A program made the position numbers and the translations under genes. A stretch of 64,000 bases of DNA, from contig CAVTLG010000015.1 of assembly GCA_963735495.1 (NCBI GenBank), positions 124,001-188,000 on the forward strand, written 5' to 3'. The notes beneath the pieces are model-generated. The model searched no databases, was not told where the DNA came from, and saw only the letters and a list, made by a program, of their open reading frames with translations. The DNA is from CAVTLG01 sp963735495. GTDB lineage: Bacteria; Chloroflexota; Ktedonobacteria; Ktedonobacterales; Ktedonobacteraceae. Shown here in pieces: positions 34,514 through 43,732 of the stretch. Position 1 is the stretch's first letter, and each line of letters starts with the position of its first letter.

Positions 34514-36637
34514 ATGTCTGACGTACAAGGCACATCCAATATCTATCACGAGGCGACAAATAACGACGATAGTACGCTAGCAGAAGCCAGAGGTAACGAT
34601 GAAGAACAGCTCGAAGTACATGTAGCAGCTCTTCGTCATCAGATTGAAGAGGCCAACTATCACTATTACGTACGAGATAACCCGGTTTTGACCGATGCCG
34701 AGTACGACCAGCTCATGCGAGAGCTCCAGGGCATCGAACATGAACACCCGGAACTACAAACGCCAGATTCGCCGACACAACGCGTAGGAGCAGGGCCAGT
34801 ACAGGATGTGCCGCAGCATCAACATCCTCTCCCCATGCTGAGCCTGGCCAATGCGCGCAATGAGCAGGAACTACGCGATTGGTATAAACGCGCCAAAAAT
34901 ATCCTGCCCAATGCCACCTTTACCTACGTCTGCGAATTAAAAATCGATGGACTGGCCATGGCGCTGACCTACGAGCAGGGTCGGCTCATGATAGCCGCAA
35001 CACGCGGTGATGGTATGGTCGGCGAAGATTGGACACCAAATATCCGCACCATTCGTACGATCCCGCAACGGCTACGCGGCACACATATCCCCGATAAAGT
35101 AGAGGTACGCGGCGAGATTTACATGCCCATCAAGAGCTTTGAGCAGCTCAACGCAGAGATGACGGATGGGAAGCTGTTCGCCAATCCACGCAACGCCGCC
35201 GCCGGATCACTACGCCAGAAAGACGCGCGCATCACCGCAACACGACAGCTCAGCTTCTTTGGCTACCAGATTGGCTATATCCAGGGCCTGACAGTAGAGA
35301 GCCAATGGGAAGCATTACAACTCATTCGCGAGTGGGGCTTTCCGGTCAATCCGCATATCCAGCATGCGCAGGATCTGGATGCGGTAATGGACTACTGCAA
35401 CACATGGGAGAAAGAACGCTTTAATCTCCCCTACGAAATCGATGGCGTTGTGATCAAGATCAGTGATCGCGCGCAACAGGAAGAATTGGGCACCGTCGCG
35501 CGCGACCCACGCTGGGCTATCGCCTTTAAATATCCACCCATACAGGTAGCAACGAAGTTGTTGGACATTCGTGTCAACATCGGACGCACAGGCTCAGTAA
35601 ATCCCTGGGCGGTGCTGGAGCCGATCAACATTCGCGGCGTCACGGTCTCACGCGCCTCACTGCACAACGAGGGAGATATCCAGCGCAAAGACCTGCGCAT
35701 CGGAGACTGGGTGCTCGTCCAACGCGCAGGTGAAGTTATTCCACAGGTAGTCAAACCGGTCATCGAACGCCGCACAGGCAACGAAGAGGTCTATCACCTG
35801 CCAGATGTTTGTCCATTCTGTGGCACACCTATCGAGCGTATTCCCGATCAGGCCATGGCCTACTGCCCCAACAAACAATGTCCAGAACGCATCCTGCAAA
35901 GCGTCATTCACTTTGTTTCAAAGGGAGCAATGGACATTGATACCATTGGCGAGAAAATGTGCGAGCAGCTCGTCAACGCGGGCCAGATTCGCAGTGTCAG
36001 CGATTTCTATCAATTGACGCGTGAGCAGTTCCTTGCATTGGAAGGCGTCAAACAGAAAAGCGCCGATAATATGCTCGCAGCTATCGAAGCCAGTAAACAC
36101 AGATCGTTCTGGCGCCTGCTCTTCGCGCTCAACATCCGCTACATGGGCGAGAAATCAGCCCAGTTAATCGCAGGCGCATTCGGGAATATAGATCAACTCA
36201 TGACAGCTCCGGCAGAAGAGATCATCAAGGTTGCTGGTATCGGGCCAGAGATAGGACAGAGCCTCTACAACTGGCTGCAAGATGCTGATAATCGCGCGCT
36301 CATCGAGCGTCTACGCGCCGCCGGAGTCAACATGCAGGATGAGCCACACGTGATTACAGGTCCGCTAGCCGGACAGACCTTTCTGCTCACGGGACGCCTC
36401 ACCACCATGACACGGTCCTCAGCCGAAGAAGAGCTAAAACGCTTTGGCGGCACAATTGCCTCAGGAGTGAGCAAGTCGCTCTCCCACTTGATTGTGGGCG
36501 AAGATCCCGGCTCGAAGCTGGCCAAAGCACAAAAAGCGGGCGTCCCCATTCACGATGAGCAATGGCTCAGCGACCTCCTGCAACAATGTGCAGCCGATGA
36601 CAACAGTTCTTCCGATGAGAGTTCGCTAGAGGCGTGA
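34514..36637 (+). CDS. ligA: NAD-dependent DNA ligase
   Basis: A 707-residue replicative ligase that seals nicks using NAD. Domains in order: Ia (YHYYVRDNPVLTDAEYDQLM, NMN binding), the adenylation domain with Lys143 in ELKIDGLA, OB fold, a four-Cys zinc finger (CPFCG...CPNKQC), helix-hairpin-helix region, and a C-terminal BRCT domain (LAGQTFLLTGRLTTMTRSSAEEEL). The first 35 residues are an extra, acidic extension compared with the usual N-terminus. Confidence 0.97.
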   Translation: MSDVQGTSNIYHEATNNDDSTLAEARGNDEEQLEVHVAALRHQIEEANYHYYVRDNPVLTDAEYDQLMRELQGIEHEHPELQTPDSPTQRVGAGPVQDVPQHQHPLPMLSLANARNEQELRDWYKRAKNILPNATFTYVCELKIDGLAMALTYEQGRLMIAATRGDGMVGEDWTPNIRTIRTIPQRLRGTHIPDKVEVRGEIYMPIKSFEQLNAEMTDGKLFANPRNAAAGSLRQKDARITATRQLSFFGYQIGYIQGLTVESQWEALQLIREWGFPVNPHIQHAQDLDAVMDYCNTWEKERFNLPYEIDGVVIKISDRAQQEELGTVARDPRWAIAFKYPPIQVATKLLDIRVNIGRTGSVNPWAVLEPINIRGVTVSRASLHNEGDIQRKDLRIGDWVLVQRAGEVIPQVVKPVIERRTGNEEVYHLPDVCPFCGTPIERIPDQAMAYCPNKQCPERILQSVIHFVSKGAMDIDTIGEKMCEQLVNAGQIRSVSDFYQLTREQFLALEGVKQKSADNMLAAIEASKHRSFWRLLFALNIRYMGEKSAQLIAGAFGNIDQLMTAPAEEIIKVAGIGPEIGQSLYNWLQDADNRALIERLRAAGVNMQDEPHVITGPLAGQTFLLTGRLTTMTRSSAEEELKRFGGTIASGVSKSLSHLIVGEDPGSKLAKAQKAGVPIHDEQWLSDLLQQCAADDNSSSDESSLEA

Positions 36638-36655
36638 GAAAGGTCCGGTAAGAGA

Positions 36656-37639
36656 TTGCAGCACAACTGGGAACGGCAACACGCCTTTGTAGCAGTGGAG
36701 CATGCCACGCTTGCCTCCATGCTACAACCTGCGTTTCCGGGCAGATCTGTGACATCAGTAGAGTTATTGACAGCGGGCAAGTGCAATACGAACTATAAGA
36801 TCCAGGTTGCTGGACTCGACGATGCGTTTGTATTGCGTATCTACACGCGAGATCGCGCCGCTTGCCAGAAGGATGTCGATATCCTCGCGCTCGTACAAGA
36901 ACGTGTGCCTGTCCCGGAGATGCTCTATAGCCACACGGGCGATAACGCAGAAGATACAACCTATGCGGTAACAACGTGGGCCGATGGGGTACTCTTGAGC
37001 GATGTAATGGTAGCGAGCGATGTCACAGCACTGGCCGCGTGCGCCTATGAGGCAGGTAAGACGCTCGCGGCTATCGGCAGCTACACGTTCCCGCATGCGG
37101 GCTTCTTCGGTCCAGGACTCACCATAGCCGAAGCATTTGAGGATAGCCAGCAAACAGCCCTTGCATACATAGAACAATCCCTCTTTAACGCTAGAGCTGG
37201 ACAACGACTCGGCAAGAATCTCACCCAACGCTTATGGCACTTTGTGACTGCTAACGCGGGGTATTTCGCACTCATGGACGAGGTCGCGACACTCGTGCAC
37301 TCGGACTTCAAAGGCTTTAATATCCTGGTACACGAGGTACAGAAGCAGTGGCGTATTTCAGCTGTACTGGATTGGGAGTTTGCTTTTGCCGGATCACCTC
37401 TGGTCGATATTGGCAATATGCTGCGCTATGATCGTCTACTGCCGCCAGCATTTACTGCACAATTCATACATGGCTACCAGGAACAGGGAGGCCATCTACC
37501 AGCCGCATGGAGAAAGGGCGCGAAATTAAGCGATCTCGTGAGCCTATGTGAGTTTTTAGATGCACCAACCACTAACGACGCCAAGCTTCAAGAGGTCACA
37601 GGCTTAATCATAGACACACTGACCTATTGGCACGACTGA
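36656..37639 (+). CDS. Aminoglycoside phosphotransferase/choline kinase-like protein
   Basis: A 327-residue APH-family kinase. LTAGKCNTNYKIQV is the nucleotide loop region, the catalytic segment reads LVHSDFKGFNILV (Brenner-type HxDxxxxN) and VLDWEFAFAGSPLVDIGNML supplies the Mg-binding Asp. The substrate is unknown: small-molecule hydroxyls, sugars or antibiotics. The frame begins at TTG 36656, 18 bases after ligA; GTG 36695 is another start. Confidence 0.83.
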   Translation: MQHNWERQHAFVAVEHATLASMLQPAFPGRSVTSVELLTAGKCNTNYKIQVAGLDDAFVLRIYTRDRAACQKDVDILALVQERVPVPEMLYSHTGDNAEDTTYAVTTWADGVLLSDVMVASDVTALAACAYEAGKTLAAIGSYTFPHAGFFGPGLTIAEAFEDSQQTALAYIEQSLFNARAGQRLGKNLTQRLWHFVTANAGYFALMDEVATLVHSDFKGFNILVHEVQKQWRISAVLDWEFAFAGSPLVDIGNMLRYDRLLPPAFTAQFIHGYQEQGGHLPAAWRKGAKLSDLVSLCEFLDAPTTNDAKLQEVTGLIIDTLTYWHD

Positions 37640-37792
37640 CATACAACCTGACGATCAATATAAACTTTTCCATAAATGCATTGAGTGATAATCAAACTTG
37701 TTGCGTTACTAAGAAACATGTTAGAATAGACTGAAAGGTTCGTAAGAAACCTTAAAAAACCTAAGTTTCCAGCAGATGATAGATGAGGAATC

Positions 37793-38194
37793 ATGTCTAA
37801 CAACCAGGAAGAAACACAAACAATCCTTATCGTCGAAGATGATGAAGCTACTGGCGATTTTTTTGAACTGGCGATAGCAGAAGAAACCCCTTACCACGCT
37901 CACGTAGTGATCAATGGTGAGCACGCTATCCGCGCAGTGCTAGCACAAAGGCCGTGCTTAATTATCCTGGATTACCACCTCCCTGATATGACCGGCATCG
38001 AATTGTACGATCAGTTCCGCACGATACAAGAACTAGATGACGTACCAATGATCCTTATGAGCGCCAGCCAGCAGGTAGATAAGATTGCCCCGCGCGATCT
38101 TGCTATCCTCAATAAGCCTTTTGACCTCGACGACTTTATTGCAACCATCGAACGATTTATTGCGCCAGTGGATAGTTGTCCGCCAGGAAAATAA
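37793..38194 (+). CDS. Single-domain response regulator (CheY-like receiver)
   Basis: A 133-residue receiver domain without an output domain. The acidic pair is VEDDEAT, the phospho-acceptor Asp lies in LDYHLPDMTG, a Ser sits in LMSAS, and the conserved Lys lies in LNKPFDLDDF. It would relay phosphate or bind partners. No histidine kinase is adjacent, so it is an orphan. Confidence 0.92.
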   Translation: MSNNQEETQTILIVEDDEATGDFFELAIAEETPYHAHVVINGEHAIRAVLAQRPCLIILDYHLPDMTGIELYDQFRTIQELDDVPMILMSASQQVDKIAPRDLAILNKPFDLDDFIATIERFIAPVDSCPPGK

Positions 38195-38200
38195 TGCACT

Positions 38201-38240
38201 CTGTAGGAACAATCGCTGCGGCGAGCAACTATTCCTACAG
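38201..38240. terminator. Hairpin between convergent genes
   Basis: CTGTAGGAA (38201-38209) pairs with TTCCTACAG (38232-38240), and the loop is 22 bases. It lies between the convergent stop codons of the receiver gene and glyA and could serve both. Confidence 0.55.
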
Positions 38241-38269
38241 ACAGATCAGTGTCCACAAGCTGAAAAAAG

Positions 38270-39565
38270 CTAGACGTACTTCATCCGGGTATAACGCGCG
38301 CGCAGAGCGTGCACCTGGTCCTTGACGTCTTTGCTCCGAATACCATCGTGCAGCAACTGAGCGAGTTCACCCATCGCCTGCTCGTCCATGCCGAAGCGCG
38401 TCATCTCAGGTACACCGATGCGCAGACCAGACGGGTTGCGCGGATCTTCGTCACCCGGCAGCATGTTATAGTTAAGAATAATGTCGTTCTCTTCGAGTCG
38501 CCGGGCAACTTCAACACCACCTCCCCATTGCGCTACGTTGACGGCAATCATGTGACTCCGCGTGTAGCCAAAATCGCGGGCCTCCACTGGTGTTCCCAAC
38601 TGGTCAAGACTACGCCCAAGCGCCTGAGCATTGCGCACAATTTGTGCGGCGTACTCGTGCCCATAGACTTTCATCTCACGAATAGCGACCAGGAGCGCGG
38701 GCAATGAATGCAGATGATGATTGCTGGACGAACCCGGGAAGACGCCACGATCAGCCGCGCTCCAGTATTTCTTGAGCGCCTCTGGATCTTCGATGTTTCC
38801 GAGAATAACTCCACGTTGCGGACCCGGGAAAGTTTTATGCGTGCTGCCGGTCATCCACGTGGCTCCCTCCTGCAACGGTGCCTGAAATTGACCCCCTGCA
38901 ATAAGGCCCAGCACATGTGCTGCGTCATAAAGCAGAGGAATGTTCCTGGTACGACAAAAGGCTGCAACCTCGGAGACTGGCTCAGGGAAGAGGAACAGGC
39001 TCTTGCCCATGATCACCAGTTGCGGCGCTAACTGATCAATGAGCTCGATGGTTTTCTGCGCATCAACGTGATAACGATCCGCCGTCAAAGGCAAATAATG
39101 CAGGTTGATGGCATGTGCCGAGCCAACCTTGAGCGATTGCCCACGATTCTGAATACGACGCCCAAAAACGCCGACAGCTCCATGGCTGATATGCCCACCG
39201 GCATCGGTCGAATTGGCAATCACCGTGTCACCGCCGCGCAAAATACTCAAAGCAATGGCGGTATTGGCCGCATTGCCGCTAATTGGCCGCACATCAGCTT
39301 GCTTCGCGTCAAAGAGTTCCTTCAGTTCATGCTCGGCCATGCGCTCGATCTGGTCGATATACTGCGTGCCCTGATAGTAGCGGTTTACGTGTTGGCCCTC
39401 GTTGGGATGCCCTTCCGCATAGCGTCCCATGAAGTCAGAGTTCTGCACACGGCGTACGGCCTCACTCGGCGTATTCTCACTGGCAATCAGATTGATGGTC
39501 TGTGTCTGCCGCCATGTATCCTGTTGCTGTAAAATATGTTCGATATCCTTTATATCTATCGTCAT
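38270..39565 (-). CDS. glyA: Serine hydroxymethyltransferase
   Basis: A 431-residue PLP enzyme interconverting serine and glycine with tetrahydrofolate. Motifs are INLIASENTPSEAVR, YAEGHPNEGQHVNRYYQGTQYID, the D-A-A-H segment and the PLP Lys in GSTHKTFPGPQRG. The sequence is of the divergent SHMT type found in archaea and Chloroflexota (FPGPQRG replaces RGPRGG). It is monocistronic and convergent with the receiver gene. Confidence 0.94.
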   Translation of the reverse strand: MTIDIKDIEHILQQQDTWRQTQTINLIASENTPSEAVRRVQNSDFMGRYAEGHPNEGQHVNRYYQGTQYIDQIERMAEHELKELFDAKQADVRPISGNAANTAIALSILRGGDTVIANSTDAGGHISHGAVGVFGRRIQNRGQSLKVGSAHAINLHYLPLTADRYHVDAQKTIELIDQLAPQLVIMGKSLFLFPEPVSEVAAFCRTRNIPLLYDAAHVLGLIAGGQFQAPLQEGATWMTGSTHKTFPGPQRGVILGNIEDPEALKKYWSAADRGVFPGSSSNHHLHSLPALLVAIREMKVYGHEYAAQIVRNAQALGRSLDQLGTPVEARDFGYTRSHMIAVNVAQWGGGVEVARRLEENDIILNYNMLPGDEDPRNPSGLRIGVPEMTRFGMDEQAMGELAQLLHDGIRSKDVKDQVHALRARYTRMKYV

Positions 39566-39864
39566 GCATGCGCTCCCTTGCTATGGCAAAAATCAGAATA
39601 ATATTGGTACCCAGTATAGCACACTCCTGACAGTTCTACAGAGGTAATCAGCACAAAAAACAGCGAAGTCCACACAGAGGTTTTTCAAGCAGCTCATCCA
39701 GACACAAGCTCCCAGCCAGTGAGCAGATTCCGGATCGCACGAAAAGTCAGACCGTATCCTAGACGATACCAAGAAGGTCACTGCATGCGAAAGCTATACG
39801 TGTCGAAGTAAGTAGCTAAGAGAGGGGGCTTGAGAACAAGAATGAACCGGCCCTGCGCGCAACA

Positions 39865-39893
39865 TTGAACATGCTGCGCAATGCTGCTATACT
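39865..39893 (+). promoter_or_regulatory. Putative promoter for the EF-G-like gene
   Basis: TTGAAC at 39865-39870 and TATACT at 39888-39893 with a 17-base spacer, about 145 bases before the start codon. It lies in the 474-base divergent gap after glyA, in which no other gene is seen. Confidence 0.55.
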
Positions 39894-40039
39894 ACACTTA
39901 TCACAACGGAATAGCGTATTGCACAGTTTCTCTCTGCATCGAGCCAATCATTCGTGTAGTCGCGTTAGGGAGCGGGCCTATGACAGACCCCTCTACAGAA
40001 TTTGGACAGACACGTAACACCTCAGGAGGTAATGGGCTT

Positions 40040-42085
40040 ATGAAAGTTTATAGGGCGGAACATATTCGCAATGTAGCACTGATTTCTCACGTTGGTGCCG
40101 GTAAGACTTCTTTGATTGACGCTGCACTCTTTGATAGTGGAGCGGTGACACGGCAAGGGAAGGTGGATGAGGGTACATCAGTCGTTGACTACGATCCCGA
40201 TGAACTTAAACGGCGCATGTCGCTCAATGTGAAAGTACTCCCCGTCGAATGGAAAGATCAGAAGATTAATTTCATTGATACCCCCGGCTATCCAGACTTC
40301 GTTGGTGAAGTACAGGCCGGTCTGCGCGTGGCTGACGCTGCACTGGTAGTGGTAAGCGCCGAAAAAAGCGTAGAGGTGGGCACCGAATTAACCTGGCGTT
40401 ACGCCGATGAACGTCAACTTCCCCGTATCGTGCTGGTAAATAAACTCGACCGCGAAAATACCTCATTTGACCAGGCACTTGAGTCCTTGCGCGCTCAGTT
40501 CGGCCAGAAAGTGGTTCCTCTGCAAATTCCTATCGGCGAACAGGCGGGCTTCAAAGGCGTAGTGGACCTGGTGTCACAGAAAGGCTATACGTTTGAAGGT
40601 GGCAATAAAGTACAAGCAGTGACTATTCCAGATGAATTAAAAGCGCATATTAGCTCCTATCGCGATCAACTCATCGAGTCTGCGATTGAAAGCGATGACG
40701 CGATTATGGAAAAATATCTGGAAGGCGAAGATTTAAGCGACGCAGAGATTCTAGCAGTCGTGCAAAAAGGCACCTGTACAGGCGCGTTGATACCCGTGAT
40801 GTGCGGATCAGCCACGAAAAACATCGGAGTGCAAACACTGCTCGATGCTATCGTAGACTACTTGCCCAGCGCTGCCACGGCTGTCCCGGCTGATGCACAG
40901 AAATTTGGCAATCATCTCTCGCTGTTTGTTTTTAAGACGGCTGCGGCACAGGTAGGTACAATCTCGACGTTCCGCGTGTATAGCGGCACGTTAAAAGCGG
41001 ATAGTCACCTGTCAAATATGCAAACAAAGGCCGATGAACGTATCGGACAGCTGGTTATACAACATGGCAAGACGCAAGAGACGGCCACGGAGATTGCCGC
41101 TGGTGATTTTGGTGCCACACCCAAATTAGCCAATACCCATACCGGGGATACGCTGACGAATAGTAAAGATACGACGACTCCGCTGGAGCCAGTCGCTTTT
41201 CCGGCACCATGCTATACAGTGGCGATTGTGCCGAAAAGTCAGTCCGATCTGGATAAGATGAGCAATGCACTGGCCCGCATCGTGGAGGAGGACCGCACGG
41301 TCCGCGTCGGACGCGATCCCGAGAGCGCAGAGGTGCTCCTATCAGGCATAGGCGAGACCCATATCCAGATCCTGGTTGAAAGCATTAAACGCAAGTATGG
41401 GGCTGACCTGGAAGCTCACGACCCACGCATCTCTTATCGTGAGACCATTCGCAAAAAGGCGCGCGCCAATGGTCGTCATAAACGACAGAGCGGCGGTCAC
41501 GGTCAGTTCGGCGATGTCTGGCTGGAGATCGAACCCCTCCCACGCGATAGCGAACAGAACTTTATCTTCGAGGATAAGATTGTGGGCGGCGTGGTACCCG
41601 GTCAGTTTATTCCAGGCGTCGAGAAAGGCGTACGCGAGTCGCTCAGGCGCGGTTTTGTGTCTGGCAATCCCATGGTCTACGTCAAGGTCGCGCTGGTCGA
41701 TGGCAAATATCACCCGGTAGACTCGTCCGCACAGTCATTTGAGGTGGCCGCCTCACTGGGCATGCACGAAGCGGTCCCACTGGCTAATCCGGTGATTCTG
41801 GAGCCGATCATGAACGTCACGATCAGCATACCGGAGCATAACATGGGCGATGTGATAAGCGATATCAACACCAAACGCGGCCATGTGCTGGGTATGGAGT
41901 CCCTGGAGCATGGTATGCAACGCATCACTGCTCTCATCCCACAGGCTGAAATACTGCACTATGCTACGGATTTACGCTCTATTACTCAGGGACGCGGCTC
42001 TTTCACTATGGAGTTTGATAAGTACGAGGAGGTGCCAGCAAATATACAACAGGAGCTGGTCGCCCAGCACGCTGGTACTCATTGA
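40040..42085 (+). CDS. Elongation factor G-like translational GTPase (EF-G2 type)
   Basis: A 681-residue translation GTPase with the domain order G, II, III, IV, V. The P-loop is SHVGAGKTS, followed by DTPGYPDF and NKLDRE. Domain IV has RQSGGHGQFGDVWLEIEP. The NVALISHVGAGKTS start and the lack of a MAHIDAGKTTTTER-type switch place it with the EF-G-like paralogues (such as mycobacterial FusA2), not the main translocase. Expect a separate fusA elsewhere. ATG 40040 follows AGGAGG (40024-40029). Confidence 0.88.
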   Translation: MKVYRAEHIRNVALISHVGAGKTSLIDAALFDSGAVTRQGKVDEGTSVVDYDPDELKRRMSLNVKVLPVEWKDQKINFIDTPGYPDFVGEVQAGLRVADAALVVVSAEKSVEVGTELTWRYADERQLPRIVLVNKLDRENTSFDQALESLRAQFGQKVVPLQIPIGEQAGFKGVVDLVSQKGYTFEGGNKVQAVTIPDELKAHISSYRDQLIESAIESDDAIMEKYLEGEDLSDAEILAVVQKGTCTGALIPVMCGSATKNIGVQTLLDAIVDYLPSAATAVPADAQKFGNHLSLFVFKTAAAQVGTISTFRVYSGTLKADSHLSNMQTKADERIGQLVIQHGKTQETATEIAAGDFGATPKLANTHTGDTLTNSKDTTTPLEPVAFPAPCYTVAIVPKSQSDLDKMSNALARIVEEDRTVRVGRDPESAEVLLSGIGETHIQILVESIKRKYGADLEAHDPRISYRETIRKKARANGRHKRQSGGHGQFGDVWLEIEPLPRDSEQNFIFEDKIVGGVVPGQFIPGVEKGVRESLRRGFVSGNPMVYVKVALVDGKYHPVDSSAQSFEVAASLGMHEAVPLANPVILEPIMNVTISIPEHNMGDVISDINTKRGHVLGMESLEHGMQRITALIPQAEILHYATDLRSITQGRGSFTMEFDKYEEVPANIQQELVAQHAGTH

Positions 42086-42170
42086 ACAGGCTGAGAGAGG
42101 GGTATCACGAACCAGGTACATGTTGCAGATCTAGCACACCATTCAACGGTGTCAAAGCTGTCAAAAGGAC

Positions 42171-42201
42171 AGAGAGATCAGATTCTATTTCTGATCTCTC
42201 T
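42171..42201. terminator. 12-bp perfect hairpin between convergent genes
   Basis: AGAGAGATCAGA (42171-42182) pairs exactly with 42190-42201; the loop is 7 bases. It probably terminates the EF-G-like gene and possibly the convergent MFS gene. Confidence 0.65.
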
Positions 42202-42220
42202 CAAGTATTCCTAACTTCGA

Positions 42221-43456
42221 CTAGCGCATAGCACGACGTAGACGTCCGCTATTGATGACATAGAAGCCAATCGCAATGACTAATAAGAGACAACCCACAG
42301 CACAAACACCATGCCAACCAGCGATACCCCAGGCATACGCACCCAGGACCGTGCCAAGCGATCCGCCACAGAAGTATAAGACCATATAAATTGTATTGAG
42401 GCGATTACGGGCAGCAGGCAACAGGCTATAGATTCTGGATTGGCTCGCAACCTGGTTGCCCTGCGTGCCCAGGTCTAGCAGGATCACACCAACAATTAAG
42501 GTCCACATCCATTGTCCCGCCAGCCACATCAAGATCATTGAGAGCAGAGTGATCACAAGGGCCAGGCCATTGGTGTAACGAGCATCAAAGCGGTCTGCCA
42601 GCCTGCCTACAAAGGATGCAGCGAGTGCGCCCGCGACCCCCACCAGACCAAACAAACCGGCAATTTCACTGGCCTCAGCACCAAAATGGTAGATTGGCGA
42701 TCCGAGGTAGAAGGAGAGCGTGACCCAGAAAGCACTGAATGCGCCAAAGGCCATGGCTCCAAAGACACTGGTCTCGCGCAAAACTGGCTGGGTACGCAGC
42801 AGGTGCCACAAAGAACGTAACAATTGTGCATAACTCAGTGAACCCTTAGGCGCACGATCATCAGGCAACAACAGACGCAGCACGACAGCCAGCATAACCA
42901 TCAGTCCAGCCGCAATCCAGTACATCGCCCGCCAACCAAGATGCGTGCTGACCATACCACTGAACGTCCGGGCTAGCAGTATACCTATCAACAAACCACT
43001 CATGACTGTACCAACAACACGACCACGCGCATGCTCGGGAGCAAGATTGGCCGCAAAGGGTACAATAATTTGTGGCACAACGGTTGTTAAGCCAAGCACG
43101 TAACTGGCAATAGCTAACAGGCTAATAGTCGGGGCTAAGGCCATAAAGCACAACGCCATAGTAACAACTACCAGCATGCTCACAATCAGTGTGCGCTGGT
43201 TGTAGGAGTCACCCAGAGGAACGATTAAGAGCAGCCCGCTAGCATAGCCAAGCTGGCTCAAGGTAGCGATGAAGCCAATTTGTCCCGCTGAAACGGCGAA
43301 ACTCCGCCCCATGTCGGCCAGCATAGGTTGAATATAATAGAGGTTAGCCACAGATATACCACAGGCTATCGCCATGATCAAGACAAGACGGGTGTCTATC
43401 GTCGTCGTTTCAACAGCAGCAATTTCTGTAACTGTTGCAGTTCTTGTTTGTTCCAT
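42221..43456 (-). CDS. MFS transporter
   Basis: A 411-residue carrier with about 12 hydrophobic segments and MFS motif A-like loops (PLGDSYNQRTLIVS after helix 2 and GRLADRFDARY in the second half). Features such as ANLYYIQPMLADMGRSF resemble the YgaY/arabinose-efflux-type subfamily. The substrate is unknown; drug or sugar efflux is usual for the group. It is monocistronic. Confidence 0.88.
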   Translation of the reverse strand: MEQTRTATVTEIAAVETTTIDTRLVLIMAIACGISVANLYYIQPMLADMGRSFAVSAGQIGFIATLSQLGYASGLLLIVPLGDSYNQRTLIVSMLVVVTMALCFMALAPTISLLAIASYVLGLTTVVPQIIVPFAANLAPEHARGRVVGTVMSGLLIGILLARTFSGMVSTHLGWRAMYWIAAGLMVMLAVVLRLLLPDDRAPKGSLSYAQLLRSLWHLLRTQPVLRETSVFGAMAFGAFSAFWVTLSFYLGSPIYHFGAEASEIAGLFGLVGVAGALAASFVGRLADRFDARYTNGLALVITLLSMILMWLAGQWMWTLIVGVILLDLGTQGNQVASQSRIYSLLPAARNRLNTIYMVLYFCGGSLGTVLGAYAWGIAGWHGVCAVGCLLLVIAIGFYVINSGRLRRAMR

Positions 43457-43688
43457 AAAAATTTCCTGGATTCCTTCCTAAAGGTAAAGACTGCACGGCA
43501 ACATATGCTACTCTCGATAACAATGAGAAGAGCGTAAGATATTCTTTTTCGACAAGGTATCTGCTGCGCAGCAAAGAAAGATGAAAGATGCCTTTAGCTG
43601 AGCAACTATGCAGGAGCAAGACCATGAAGATGGGCAAAAGTAAGCCTGCCAACCAACAATGGTAGCAGTACATTCCATTTTATCACTA

Positions 43689-43730
43689 GACCGATGTTAG
43701 TAACAAGGTTATTTGTTACTAACATCGGTC
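43689..43730 (-). terminator. 18-bp perfect hairpin after the oxidoreductase fusion gene
   Basis: The arms at 43689-43706 and 43713-43730 are exact complements with a 6-base loop. It begins three bases after the stop codon (minus-strand direction). No T-run follows. Confidence 0.65.
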
Positions 43731-43732
43731 AC